DNA of 64,000 bases from Agreia bicolorata (GCF_000938265.1 NZ_JYFC01000001.1:558001-622000), one strand, 5' to 3'; shown: positions 54,550 through 63,556, counted from the first letter of the stretch. Numbers and translations are program-made. Notes: generated from the letters alone by a model not told the origin.

Positions 54550-54711
54550 CTAACTACTCTCGAGCCGTCGAATCTCACGACGGACTTCCTGCTGACGCCT
54601 TCGCGCCTTTGCTTCGTACTTGCCCTTCGCATAGCCCCCGGCAATCTGATTATGGAGGCGGTGGTCCTCACCCTTGAGCAGAGCAAGGCGCACTCGGTCA
54701 AAGAGGGTCAC
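54550..54711 (-). CDS. Possible small basic protein near attR
   Basis: 53 aa, GTG start at 54711, GAAGG about 14 nt upstream. N-terminus FDRVRLALLKGEDHRLHNQI followed by a Lys/Arg/Glu-rich helix (YAKGKYEAKARRRQQEVRRE). Composition is protein-like and could suit a small DNA-binding factor such as an excisionase, but there is no HTH to prove that. The rest of 54429-54870 holds nothing else I can support. Confidence 0.4.
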   Translation of the reverse strand: MTLFDRVRLALLKGEDHRLHNQIAGGYAKGKYEAKARRRQQEVRREIRRLESS

Positions 54712-54869
54712 ATGAGCAACATACCTTCAGCATCGAGGCTGCCTCGACTGATCGATCCCGACATCGCATCCTTGGTGTCTCGTAACCCTAGGAATACGAG
54801 ACGCCTCACCCTCCGCAACATTGGCAGCCAGATCCCCGCCAGATAGCCGATGCGCGCTGACCGGCAAAT

Positions 54870-54893
54870 GTACCCCCACAGGGACTCGAACCC
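54870..54893. repeat. attR: 3' end of tRNA-Leu at the right border
   Basis: Identical to 32969-32992 and lies within the tRNA gene, whose function is kept because the crossover preserved the 3' sequence. Confidence 0.9.
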
Positions 54894-54944
54894 TGACTGA
54901 AACGATTTTAAGTCGTCTGCCTCTGCCGATTGGGCTATGGGGGC
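54871..54944 (-). tRNA. tRNA-Leu, anticodon UAA
   Basis: 74 nt on the minus strand. Acceptor GCCCCCA/TGGGGGT, three-bp D stem, anticodon stem GACGA/TCGTT with loop CTTAAAA (anticodon TAA), five-nt variable loop TCAGT, T arm CAGGG-TTCGAGT-CCCTG, discriminator A. CCA is not encoded. The D-loop AATCGGCAGA is Leu-like, but the variable arm is short where Leu tRNAs usually have a long one. Reads UUA codons. Serves as the integration site. Confidence 0.9.
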
Positions 54945-54975
54945 CCGCGCACCCTCGAGACTACCGAACCCTCCC

Positions 54976-55022
54976 TTGACCGGGGCGCCGAACAGGTCTA
55001 GCTTGTCTCTAAACCGGTTTAG
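54976..55022 (+). promoter_or_regulatory. Promoter and LacI operator of the GH130 operon
   Basis: TTGACC (54976-54981), 17-nt spacer, TAGCTT (54999-55004). The perfect palindrome CTAAACCGGTTTAG (55009-55022) lies on the expected start site. This is a LacI-type operator with central CG, so the first gene likely represses its own operon. Confidence 0.75.
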
Positions 55023-55064
55023 TCTTCGAGTAAGCCGGGCCACCGACTCGATGAGGAGATCGCG

Positions 55065-56117
55065 ATGAAGGCATCCCGCCCGACGATCGCCGACGTGGCC
55101 CGCGCCGCCGGGGTCAGCAAGGGCCTCGTGTCGTTCGCGCTCAACGATCGCCCTGGGGTCTCCCCCGAGAGCCGCGCGCGCATTCTCGCCGTGGCCGACG
55201 AACTCGGCTGGTCCCCCAGCGTGCGGGCACGCTCGCTCAGCTCCAACGTGTCATTCGCCGTGGGACTCGTGATCGCGCGCGATCCCGAGATCATCGCAGA
55301 CGACTCCTTCTTCCCCTCCTTTATCTCGGGCGTCGAACAGGTGCTGGCCCCTCGCGGCCAATCGCTCGTTCTGAGCGTAGTGGGCGACGAGCACCTCGAA
55401 GAGGCCACCTACCGCCGGCTGGCGGCCGAGCGCCGCGTCGACGGCGTGATCCTCACCGACCTCAGATCTGCCGATTCGCGCGTTCCCCTCCTCCGCGAGA
55501 TCGGCCTGCGTGCGATCTCGCTGGGCCGCACCGACGTCGACGCCAGCGCCATTCCCGCTGTCACCCTCGACGACGCCCCGGCCATCCACGACGCCGTGCG
55601 GCACCTCGTCGGCCTGGGCCACACACGCATCGCCCACGTCGCGGGCCCGGACCGTCTGCTGCACGCCGCCCGACGCAAGGCATCGTTCCTGCACGCCATC
55701 GCGTCGTCGAACCTCGCGACTCCGACTGTCATCGAGACCGACTTCAGCGCCGCCGATGGAGCGCGCGCAACGGCGGAGCTGCTCGATCGTGCCAAGAGGC
55801 CGACCGCGATCGTCTACGCCAACGACGCGATGGCGATCGCTGGTCTCGGAGTCGCCCGACGCGCCGGTCTCGACGTTCCGCGAGACCTGTCGATCGTCGG
55901 CTTCGACGACTCGGCGATCGGTCGATACATCGAACCAGCGCTCACGACGGTGGCGACGGATGCGCGGGGCTGGGGATTCACGGCCGCCGACGCCCTGCTT
56001 CGGCTGGTCGAGGGCGAAGAGGTGGCCGACATCGAGCTGCCGCCCGCACAGCTGGTGGTCAGGGCATCCACGGCGACGGCGCCGTCGGAGCCGACCGCAG
56101 ACAGGAGACATCGATGA
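55065..56117 (+). CDS. LacI-family repressor, first gene of the GH130 operon
   Basis: 350 aa; GAGGAG precedes the ATG. HTH: PTIADVARAAGVSKGLVSFALNDRPGVSPESRARI, then a sugar-sensing domain (VGLVIARDP, SIVGFDDSAIGRYIEPALTTV). The five downstream genes follow with overlaps or short gaps, starting with ATGA at 56114. Autoregulated through the operator at 55009. Effector probably a mannoside or product of GH130. Confidence 0.9.
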   Translation: MKASRPTIADVARAAGVSKGLVSFALNDRPGVSPESRARILAVADELGWSPSVRARSLSSNVSFAVGLVIARDPEIIADDSFFPSFISGVEQVLAPRGQSLVLSVVGDEHLEEATYRRLAAERRVDGVILTDLRSADSRVPLLREIGLRAISLGRTDVDASAIPAVTLDDAPAIHDAVRHLVGLGHTRIAHVAGPDRLLHAARRKASFLHAIASSNLATPTVIETDFSAADGARATAELLDRAKRPTAIVYANDAMAIAGLGVARRAGLDVPRDLSIVGFDDSAIGRYIEPALTTVATDARGWGFTAADALLRLVEGEEVADIELPPAQLVVRASTATAPSEPTADRRHR

Positions 56118-57394
56118 AGAAGAGACAAGCTGTGGCCGCGGCCGCGCTGATCGTCGCGGCGTTGGCGCTGACGGCGTGTTCACGGGCAGGCTCGGGCGGT
56201 TCGCCCGACAAACACGGGCCCATCACGATCTGGTACTCGAACAACGAACAAGAAGTTGCGTGGGGCAAGCAGATGGTCGAGGCGTGGAACGCCGAGCATC
56301 CCGACGAGAAGGTCACCGGTCAGGAGATCCCCGCGGGCAGGTCGAGCGAGGAGGTCATCGGCGCGGCCATCACGGCAGGAAACGCACCGTGCCTGATCTA
56401 CAACACCGCCCCGAGCGCGGTCGGCCAGTTCGAGAAGGCGGGCGGGCTCATCGACATCTCGTCACTGCCGGACGGCGCGGAGTACATCGAGCAGCGGTCC
56501 GGTGCGCTGTCGACGCAGTATCAGAACGCCCACGGCGACTACTTCCAGATCCCATGGAAGTCGAACCCCGTTGTGATCTTCTACAACAAGGACATCTTCA
56601 AAAAGGCCGGGCTCGATCCCGACGATCCCCAGCTGTCGACCTATGCCGGCTTCCTCGCCGCAGCAAAGACCGTCGTCGAGAAGGGCGGCGCCGACTTCGC
56701 GATCTGGCCGGCGCCGACGAGCGAGTTCTTCCAGATGCAATTCGACTTCTACCCCCTGTACGCCGCGCAGACCGGCGGGAAGCTGGTCGTGGAGGATGGC
56801 AAGGCGACCTTTGACGACAAGGCCGGCGACGACGTCGGCGAATTCTGGTCGACACTCTACGCCGAGGGACTCGCCGGGCAGGAGAAGTACACGGGCGACG
56901 CGTTCGCCGACGGCAAGGCGGCCATGGCGATCGTTGGTCCGTGGGCGGTGTCGGTCTACGACGGCGTGAACTGGGGCTCCGTGCCGGTCCCTACCAAGGA
57001 CGGCATCCCGGCCGACGAGACATACACGTTCAGCGACGCGAAGAACATCGGTTTCTACACCGCGTGCGTGAACCAGGGAACGGCGTGGGACGTTGCGAAG
57101 TTCTCGACCAGCCTCGAGCAGGACCAGAAGCTGCTTGAGACCACCGGGCAGATGCCGTTGCGCGCGAATCTCCTCGACACCTTCCCCGACTACTTCGCGG
57201 CCAACCCCGCCTATGCCGAATTCGGCGACCAGGCCGCCCGAACCGTCGACGTTCCCGCCGGCGCCAACACGGTGCAGATGCTCCAGGCGTTCCGTGACGA
57301 GTGGTCGCAATCGGTGATCTTCGGCGGCAAAGACGTGAGTCAGGCGCTGGCGGATGCGGCGGCCAAGATCGACGAAATCGCGAAGCAGCCATAA
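56114..57394 (+). CDS. ABC sugar-binding lipoprotein (family 1)
   Basis: 426 aa. Lipobox LTAC at about residue 22. Mature fold: ITIWYSNNEQEVAWGKQMVEAWN, GNAPCLIYNTAPSAV, PWKSNPVVIFYNKDIFKKAGL, GKAAMAIVGPWAVS, all typical of oligosaccharide receptors. Overlaps the repressor stop. Feeds the two permeases that follow. No ATPase is in the operon, so a shared MsmK/MsiK-type ATPase is presumed. Confidence 0.9.
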   Translation: MKKRQAVAAAALIVAALALTACSRAGSGGSPDKHGPITIWYSNNEQEVAWGKQMVEAWNAEHPDEKVTGQEIPAGRSSEEVIGAAITAGNAPCLIYNTAPSAVGQFEKAGGLIDISSLPDGAEYIEQRSGALSTQYQNAHGDYFQIPWKSNPVVIFYNKDIFKKAGLDPDDPQLSTYAGFLAAAKTVVEKGGADFAIWPAPTSEFFQMQFDFYPLYAAQTGGKLVVEDGKATFDDKAGDDVGEFWSTLYAEGLAGQEKYTGDAFADGKAAMAIVGPWAVSVYDGVNWGSVPVPTKDGIPADETYTFSDAKNIGFYTACVNQGTAWDVAKFSTSLEQDQKLLETTGQMPLRANLLDTFPDYFAANPAYAEFGDQAARTVDVPAGANTVQMLQAFRDEWSQSVIFGGKDVSQALADAAAKIDEIAKQP

Positions 57395-57405
57395 GGGAGA
57401 CGATC

Positions 57406-58326
57406 ATGACCACACTCATCGAGAACCCGCCCCGCCCTGTCAGCCGCACCCGACGCATCCTGGGCCGCAACCCGCTCGGACTGCTGTTCAGCGCCCCCTA
57501 CCTGGTGTTCGTGATCGCGGTGTTCGCCTATCCGCTCATCTACTCCGTCTGGATCTCGTTCCACGACTTCTTCTTCACGGCCCCTGGCTTTGAGGCGGAT
57601 CGGCCGTTCGTGGGCCTGACCAACTATCTGACGGCGTTCCAGGATCCAGCGGTCATCCGCTCGTTCGGCAACGTGGGCATCTTTCTGCTCATCAACGTTC
57701 CGCTGACCGTGGTGCTGTCACTCCTGCTGGCCTCGGGCCTGAACCGCATCGTGCATTTCCGCACGTTCCTTCGGGTCGCCTACTACGTGCCCTACGTCAC
57801 CGCGAGCGTCGCGGTCGTGGCGATCTGGCTGTTCCTGTTCAACGGCGACGGCCTCGTGAACACGGTGCTAGGGCCACTCGCCCCCGATCCATCGTGGCTG
57901 ATCAACTCGACCTGGGCGATGCCCACGATCGCGTTCTTCGTCACGTGGAAGCAGCTCGGCTTCTACATCCTGCTCTACCTCGCGGCTCTTCAGGGCATTC
58001 CCAAAGAGCTCTACGAGTCGGCATCGACCGACGGCGCGGGCCCCATCCGAAGTTTCTTCTCGGTGACCGTGCCGGGCGTTCGTCCGGCCACCGTGCTCGT
58101 GCTGCTCGTCTCGACCGTGACGGGTGCGAATCTCTTCACCGAGCCGTATCTGCTGACCGGCGGCGGCGGGCCGGACGGGGCCTCGGCCTCACCCGTGCTC
58201 ATCATGTACCAGAAGGGTCTGCAACAGGGCCAACCCGATGTCGCCGCGGCCATCGGCGTTGTGCTCGTCATTCTGGTGCTTGTGATCGCACTGTTGCAGA
58301 ACCGCTTCGCGGGAGGACGAGACTGA
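57406..58326 (+). CDS. ABC sugar permease (MalF-like)
   Basis: 306 aa from ATG 57406 (AAGGGAGA upstream). Six TM helices; LLFSAPYLVFVIAVFAYPLIYSVWISFHDF at the N-terminus and the EAA loop KELYESASTDGAGPIRSFFSVTVPGVRP that docks the ATPase. TGATG junction with the next gene. Partner of the receptor at 56114. Confidence 0.92.
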   Translation: MTTLIENPPRPVSRTRRILGRNPLGLLFSAPYLVFVIAVFAYPLIYSVWISFHDFFFTAPGFEADRPFVGLTNYLTAFQDPAVIRSFGNVGIFLLINVPLTVVLSLLLASGLNRIVHFRTFLRVAYYVPYVTASVAVVAIWLFLFNGDGLVNTVLGPLAPDPSWLINSTWAMPTIAFFVTWKQLGFYILLYLAALQGIPKELYESASTDGAGPIRSFFSVTVPGVRPATVLVLLVSTVTGANLFTEPYLLTGGGGPDGASASPVLIMYQKGLQQGQPDVAAAIGVVLVILVLVIALLQNRFAGGRD

Positions 58327-59159
58327 TGTCGAGATTCCAGAAGATCCTCCGGGGCGTCGTGCTCTTCATCGGCGCGGTCGCGTTCCTGTTCCCGTTCTAC
58401 TACATGATCATCGGATCGCTGCAGACCGCTCCCGACCCCACGATCGCGGGCGCATTCCCGAATCCGGCGAACATCACGGGCGAGAACTACACCGCCATCA
58501 ACGACCGCATCAATCTCTTCCAGGGGCTGCTCAACTCGGGCATCTTCACCGGCGGAGTTCTGCTCGGCACCCTCGTCTTCGGTGTGCTTGTCGGCTACGC
58601 GCTGGCGGTGCTGCAGTGGCGTGGCCGCGGCGTGACGTTCGCGCTGGCGCTGCTCGTGCAGGTGGTACCGTTCCAGCTCCTGATGGTGCCGCTCTACGTT
58701 CTGATCGCTCGCGACTACGGGCTGAGCGACAACTACCTGGGCATGATCCTGCCGTTCGCCATCAATTCGACGGCGGTGATCATCTTCCGGCAGTACTTCC
58801 TGCAGCTGCCGAAAGAACTCTTCGAAGCGGCTCGCATCGACGGGGCCGGCGAATTCGCCGTGCTGCGCCGCATCGCTCTTCCCCTCGTGCGCCCGGCCCT
58901 CATCACGGTTGTGCTGCTCACCTTCATCGGCCCGTGGAACGAGTTCCTCTGGCCGTTCCTGATCACGAAGGAGGCCGGTCTCCAGCCACTCGCCGTCTCG
59001 CTCGCCAACTACATCTCGAACGTCGCCGCCACGGCCGCCAATCCGTTCGGCGCCACCCTCGCGGGTGCCGCCGTGCTCGCGGGGCCCGTCGTCGTTCTGT
59101 TCATCGTGTTCCAGCGCTACTTCATCTCGACCGACATCGGCTCGGGAGTGAAAGGATGA
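58326..59159 (+). CDS. ABC sugar permease (MalG-like)
   Basis: 277 aa, ATG overlapping the previous stop. Six TM helices; EAA loop KELFEAARIDGAGEFAVLRRIALPLVRPAL, and the end sequence FQRYFISTDIGSGVKG typical of MalG-like subunits. The GH130 gene overlaps its stop (ATGA). Confidence 0.92.
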   Translation: MSRFQKILRGVVLFIGAVAFLFPFYYMIIGSLQTAPDPTIAGAFPNPANITGENYTAINDRINLFQGLLNSGIFTGGVLLGTLVFGVLVGYALAVLQWRGRGVTFALALLVQVVPFQLLMVPLYVLIARDYGLSDNYLGMILPFAINSTAVIIFRQYFLQLPKELFEAARIDGAGEFAVLRRIALPLVRPALITVVLLTFIGPWNEFLWPFLITKEAGLQPLAVSLANYISNVAATAANPFGATLAGAAVLAGPVVVLFIVFQRYFISTDIGSGVKG

Positions 59160-60226
59160 CCATGCACACCAGCACCCCGTTCCCCTACGAGCTCACCCGG
59201 GTCGGCGTCATCATGACGCCCGAGCAAGGCAACGATCTCGAAGCCGAGGGAGTCCTCAATCCCGGCAGCGGACACACTCCCGATGGAGCGCTGCATCTGC
59301 TTCCGCGTCTCGTGGCGACCGGCAATGTGAGCCGCGTGGGCCTCGCCCGCGTGGTGATCGAGAACGGTGTGCCCGTCGGCGTCGAGCGCGAGGGCGTCGT
59401 GCTCGAGCCCGATCGCGGCTGGGAGCGCGGCGCCCACAACGCCGGCGTCGAGGACCCGCGGGTGACCTTCATCCCCGCCCTCGGACTGCACGTGATGACC
59501 TACGTCGCGTACGGGCCGCTCGGCCCCCGCACCGCGATCGCGACCTCGGCGGATCTTCGCGAATGGACTCGCCTGGGGCCTGCGCTCTTCGACTACGACG
59601 ACTCCCTCGATGTGGACCTGAACCTCTTTCACAATAAGGACACGGTCTTCTTCCCTGAGCCGGTGACCGCTCCCGACGGCACGGAGAGCCTCGCCGTGCT
59701 GCATCGCCCGATGTGGGATCTCGGAGAGACCAAGCCGGGAGAGGGAATCCGCGTGCCGAAGAGCGTGCCCGACGATCGGCAGAGCATCTGGATCAGCTTC
59801 ATCCCGTTGGCCGAGGTATTGGCAGACCCGCGCACACTCGTGCGGTGGGGGCAGCACCGCTTCCTGGCCGGCCCAGAGTTTCCCTTCGAGGCCGTCAAAA
59901 TCGGCGGAGGCCCTCCGCCCGTTCGGGTCGATGAGGGCTGGCTCATCCTGCACCACGGCGTGACCGGCGTGATCAACAGCGCCTTCGCCCAGCAGCAGAA
60001 GGTCAACTACGCCGCGGGCGGCATGATCCTCGACGGCGACGACCCCACGAAGGTGATCGCGCGCAGCCCGGAGCCTCTGCTCTTCGCAGAGACGGAGGAC
60101 GAGCGCAGCGGCATCGTGCCGAACGTTGTCTTCCCCACGGCGATCGAGACGATCGACGGCCAGCGCTTCGTCTTCTACGGCATGGCCGACTCGAAGATCG
60201 GAGTGGCGCGACTCGACAGGCGCTGA
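59156..60226 (+). CDS. GH130 family beta-mannoside phosphorylase or hydrolase
   Basis: 356 aa; start ATG 59156 (ATGA overlap) or 59162. Five-bladed propeller enzyme acting on beta-mannosides. Marks: GVEDPRVTFI (the acid Asp motif of GH130), YVAYGPLGPRTAIATSADLREW, KIGGGPPPVRVDEGWLILHHGV, and YGMADSKIGVARLD. Whether it uses phosphate depends on basic residues that I cannot assign surely. With the importer it probably degrades beta-mannan or mannogen oligosaccharides in the cytoplasm. Confidence 0.87.
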   Translation: MTMHTSTPFPYELTRVGVIMTPEQGNDLEAEGVLNPGSGHTPDGALHLLPRLVATGNVSRVGLARVVIENGVPVGVEREGVVLEPDRGWERGAHNAGVEDPRVTFIPALGLHVMTYVAYGPLGPRTAIATSADLREWTRLGPALFDYDDSLDVDLNLFHNKDTVFFPEPVTAPDGTESLAVLHRPMWDLGETKPGEGIRVPKSVPDDRQSIWISFIPLAEVLADPRTLVRWGQHRFLAGPEFPFEAVKIGGGPPPVRVDEGWLILHHGVTGVINSAFAQQQKVNYAAGGMILDGDDPTKVIARSPEPLLFAETEDERSGIVPNVVFPTAIETIDGQRFVFYGMADSKIGVARLDRR

Positions 60227-60291
60227 GCGGCGTCGCCAAGCTTGGTGTCCACGCTCTGTGGGAAACACGTTGAGCGTCTTAGACTGACGAA

Positions 60292-60576
60292 ATGGACGAA
60301 AACTCCATCCTCATTCTCGTCATCGCCTGCCTGATAGGCGCACCCGTCGCGATCTGGTTCCTCTCGATCCCGTGGCTCGTCAAGGGCGAGAAGAAACGAC
60401 AACGCCAGAGCGTCAAATCAGGCGTGATCGGCAGCTTCGACGAGATATTTCATCCCGGGGCCTATCAAGCACACCAGATCTGGGAGGCGCAGCTAGAGTT
60501 GCCCGCCCCAGCGCCAACACCCGGTGACCGAGACCTCTCCTCCGGAAAGATCACAATTACGTTGCCCCCGCAGTAG
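60292..60576 (+). CDS. Small membrane-anchored protein
   Basis: 94 aa. One TM helix (ILILVIACLIGAPVAIWFLSIPWLV), a basic stop-transfer (KGEKKRQRQ), then VIGSFDEIFHPGAYQAHQIWEAQLELPAPAPTPGD. Probably leaderless: TAGACT (60280-60285) ends 6 nt before the ATG. Proteins of this layout are common in the group but uncharacterised. Converges with the GH13 gene. Confidence 0.75.
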   Translation: MDENSILILVIACLIGAPVAIWFLSIPWLVKGEKKRQRQSVKSGVIGSFDEIFHPGAYQAHQIWEAQLELPAPAPTPGDRDLSSGKITITLPPQ

Positions 60577-60617
60577 TCCGATCGAGATTCGGGCTGCGGG
60601 GGTGCCCGGCGCAGGCG

Positions 60618-62453
60618 TCAGAGGCGCAGCCAGAGGAACTGGTGCGGCTCCAGCACGAGATCGGTCCACAGATCGACGGTGCTGGCCGTGACCAAGTCGT
60701 CAGCAGTCGGCGGCAGCCCCGCGAGGGTCTCCTGCGTGACCGTCTGCGCGATGTCTGAGAAGTTCGCGAGCACCACGACCGTCGACGGCACCCCATAGAA
60801 GGTCCCCGTGCGCTGATAGCCCAGCACATGCGGGTTGTTGCTGTGGAAGATCGTGAGGTCTCCCCCGGCGAACTCCGGCGTGGCCTGCCGCACGGCGATC
60901 AGGTGACGCAGCCTCATGAAGATGCCCCCGGCATCCGTCGTCGCATCCAATCGTGAGGCATAGCGCGAGGCGGGGTAACGGGGCCGACCAACCCACCGGC
61001 TGTCATCGGCTTGGCCGGGCACGTCGAGCTGGCCGTAGTCGTTCAGCTGCCCCACCTCGTCTCCGAGGTAGAGCAGCGGGATTCCGCCCGTGCTCAGAAC
61101 GATCGAGTGCGCCAGCACGATGCGATAGATCGCCTCAGGGTCGCCCGCCTCGAGCCCGGCGAGGGATGCCGTTGTGCCCGACACACGCGCATCCCCGGTC
61201 TTCGGGTTCTCCTGAAACGCGACCCCGCGCGCGAAGCTGCCGTCGAAACGATTGACGTAGAACGCGTTGAGAAAGCGGCGGTGGTCGAAGCCGTCGATGC
61301 CTAGCTCGCGGGCGTCCTCGTCGGCGAAGGTCCAACCGATGTCGTCGTGGCTGCGTACGTAGTTCACCCACGCGGTTCCCGGAGCGATGGCGTGCCGGCG
61401 CTCGAGCGCCTGCGACAGAAGACCCACCTCACGGGTCGCGAGCGAGTTCCAGATAAGCGCCATCTGCAGAGGGTTGTAGCTGAGCTGGCACTCCTCGACA
61501 GAGATGTACTGAGCGACCTCGTCGGGGTGCACGATTGCCTCGGATTTGAACAGCAGCGAAGGAGCGGCAATGCGGCACACGGCGTTGAACGCCTGCAGCA
61601 GCAGATGCGCCTCGGGCAGGTTCTCGCTGGTGGTGCCCAGCTTCTTCCAGATGAAGGCCACGGCATCCATACGCACCACGTCGACACCGGCGTTCGCCAG
61701 AAAGAGCAGCTCCCCTGCCATCGCGCGGAAGACCGCGGGGTTCGAGTAGTTCAGATCCCACTGGAACGAGTGGAACGTCGCCCAGACCCATCGGCCGTCG
61801 TGAATCTGCACGAACGATCCGGGATGGTCATCGGGGAAGATCTCGCGCACCGTCTGCTCGTACGCATCCGGCATCTCGCGGTCGGGGAAGATCCAGTAGA
61901 AGTCCTCGTAGTGCGGATCGCGGGCGAGCGCCTTCTGCGCCCACTCGTGCTCGTTCGAGGTGTGATTGAAGATGAAGTCGATCACCAGCGAGATGCCGTG
62001 GCTGCGCAGCTCGGCCGCGAGCTCGGTGAGCTGCCGCATGGTGCCGAGCGACGGATTGACCTGCCGATAGCTCGATACTGCATAGCCGCCATCGGAGTTC
62101 TCGCTCGGCGCGAGGAACAGGGGCATCAGGTGCAGATAGGTGAGGCCGAGCTCGACGAAATACGGGATGCGATCGCGGATTCCCGAGAGATCCCCGGCAT
62201 ACAGATCGACATAGCAAACGCCTCCCAGCATGCGGTTCGACAGAAACCAGTCGGGTTCGGCGTCGCGCTTCTCGTCGAGCCGACGCAGATCGGCCGGGCG
62301 CGCCTGCCACGACTCGGTCAGCTCACGAACGAGGGATGCGAGATGCTCGGCGACCACAGGCGAGTCGCCGTAGATGCGGGTGAAGAGAGATTCGAGTCGA
62401 GGAAACTCAGCATCCAGTCGCCGCTGGAACTCCCGCTCGTGCCCTGTCGTCAT
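60618..62453 (-). CDS. Amylosucrase-like GH13 (subfamily 4) glucan enzyme
   Basis: 611 aa from ATG 62453 (AAGGGAGA upstream). The N-terminal helical region ([13 protein letters not shown]... [22 protein letters not shown]) and barrel motifs [24 protein letters not shown] (nucleophile), LLFKSEAIV (acid/base), [10 protein letters not shown] place it with amylosucrases and sucrose hydrolases. It may cleave or transfer glucose from sucrose. The C-terminal beta domain is complete. Cytoplasmic, no signal peptide. Stands alone. Confidence 0.88.
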   Translation of the reverse strand: MTTGHEREFQRRLDAEFPRLESLFTRIYGDSPVVAEHLASLVRELTESWQARPADLRRLDEKRDAEPDWFLSNRMLGGVCYVDLYAGDLSGIRDRIPYFVELGLTYLHLMPLFLAPSENSDGGYAVSSYRQVNPSLGTMRQLTELAAELRSHGISLVIDFIFNHTSNEHEWAQKALARDPHYEDFYWIFPDREMPDAYEQTVREIFPDDHPGSFVQIHDGRWVWATFHSFQWDLNYSNPAVFRAMAGELLFLANAGVDVVRMDAVAFIWKKLGTTSENLPEAHLLLQAFNAVCRIAAPSLLFKSEAIVHPDEVAQYISVEECQLSYNPLQMALIWNSLATREVGLLSQALERRHAIAPGTAWVNYVRSHDDIGWTFADEDARELGIDGFDHRRFLNAFYVNRFDGSFARGVAFQENPKTGDARVSGTTASLAGLEAGDPEAIYRIVLAHSIVLSTGGIPLLYLGDEVGQLNDYGQLDVPGQADDSRWVGRPRYPASRYASRLDATTDAGGIFMRLRHLIAVRQATPEFAGGDLTIFHSNNPHVLGYQRTGTFYGVPSTVVVLANFSDIAQTVTQETLAGLPPTADDLVTASTVDLWTDLVLEPHQFLWLRL

Positions 62454-62513
62454 CGTCTCTCCCTTGCACACACTGGCAGCACTCTATCGATCACTCCTTA
62501 GTACCCTCTAATA

Positions 62514-63506
62514 ATGAGTGCGTCGCGCCGGTATGAACCTCAGACGAATTCCTCCACCGAGGTCACGGTCGATCGGGTCTACGACGGAGACCTCTATGTG
62601 CGCGTCAGCACCATCGGCAAGACCGGCGACCGGCCGTTCGTACTCGTTCCCGGAATCGGGGTGTCGAGCAACTACTTCGAACGTCTGGCGCCGAACCTCA
62701 ATCGATTCGGACCCGTGCACGCGCTCGATCTGCCGGGATTCGCGGGCGTTCCGCATCCGCGTTCGGCCCTGAGCATCCGGGGCTATGCCGATCTGGTTGG
62801 TCGGGTCATCGACGAATTCGGGCTCGTCGATCCGATCGTCGTCGGCCATTCCATGGGCACTCAGATCGTCAGCGACCTCGCATCGCGTCGGCCCGAGATC
62901 ACGACGCTGGTGCTGATCGGCCCCGTGGTCGACCCGGCGGAGCGGCGCATCCCCGCGCAGGCCGTGCGCTTTCTGCAGTCCGCCTGGCACGAACCCGGGC
63001 GGGTCAAGTTCTTGGCCGTCAGTTCCTACCTGCTCTGCGGCTTCAAGTGGTTCTTCCGGGTGCTGCCGCGCATGATCAGCTTTCCCCTCGAAGAACGGCT
63101 GCCCCTGATTCAGGCGAACACGCTGGTGATCCGCGGCGAGCATGACGCGGTCGCGCCACGAGACTGGGTCACCCGCGTTGGACGACTCCTGCCCCACTCG
63201 CGCAGCTGGGAGATGCCGGACTCCGCGCATTCGGTCATGCACGCGCACGCCGAGGAGGTGGCGCGTCTCTGCGTGGCGTTCGCCGAACATCCGGGAACAG
63301 ACGACGACACGCTGCGCACCTACGATCTTTCGGCCGACGACATTCCCGACGACGAAGACGAGAAAGCGCCAGCGGATGCCGCCCAGTCGATCGCGGGTCG
63401 GCTGACCGAGACGGTCGGAATTCTCGCCGACGACGACGAGACCATCGCTCGCGGCAAAACCATGCACGCCGAGTCGATGAACGACTCCGACAAAACATCT
63501 CGCTAA
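62514..63506 (+). CDS. Alpha/beta hydrolase
   Basis: 330 aa. Oxyanion region VLVPGIGVSSNYF, nucleophile elbow VVGHSMGTQ, acid in VIRGEHDAVAP, His in PDSAHSVMHAHA. The last 60 residues are an acidic tail (DIPDDEDEKAPAD) without fold. Substrate unknown. The start is leaderless in form: TACCCT (62502-62507) ends 6 nt before ATG. Confidence 0.85.
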   Translation: MSASRRYEPQTNSSTEVTVDRVYDGDLYVRVSTIGKTGDRPFVLVPGIGVSSNYFERLAPNLNRFGPVHALDLPGFAGVPHPRSALSIRGYADLVGRVIDEFGLVDPIVVGHSMGTQIVSDLASRRPEITTLVLIGPVVDPAERRIPAQAVRFLQSAWHEPGRVKFLAVSSYLLCGFKWFFRVLPRMISFPLEERLPLIQANTLVIRGEHDAVAPRDWVTRVGRLLPHSRSWEMPDSAHSVMHAHAEEVARLCVAFAEHPGTDDDTLRTYDLSADDIPDDEDEKAPADAAQSIAGRLTETVGILADDDETIARGKTMHAESMNDSDKTSR

Positions 63507-63510
63507 CAAC

Positions 63511-63544
63511 GAAGCGCCCGATCCCTCGTGGGAACGGGCGCTTC
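63511..63544. terminator. Bidirectional hairpin terminator between convergent genes
   Basis: GAAGCGCCCG pairs with CGGGCGCTTC (10 bp), and an inner TCCC/GGGA extends it. It lies 4 bp after the hydrolase stop and 12 bp before the NADH dehydrogenase stop. Confidence 0.8.
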
Positions 63545-63556
63545 GAGATGAGACGA

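Larger units (their letters stand above)
32969..54893. mobile_element. Integrative mobilisable element in tRNA-Leu(UAA), about 21.9 kb
   Basis: A 24-bp direct repeat marks both borders: 32969-32992 and 54870-54893. The right copy is the 3' end of an intact tRNA-Leu on the minus strand, the left copy is a tRNA fragment. Inside are a MobF relaxase, a truncated serine resolvase, a run of defence-type genes with lower GC and different codon use, an orphan antitoxin, and a LexA-controlled polymerase fragment. No intact tyrosine or serine integrase was found in any frame, so the element looks immobilised or dependent on a helper. Confidence 0.85.

Noticed and set aside
59117-60268. 383-codon minus-strand open frame opposite GH130
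   Set aside because: Shadow of a well-supported gene in the other strand.
61347-62501. 384-codon plus-strand open frame opposite the GH13 gene
   Set aside because: Shadow of the amylosucrase-like gene.
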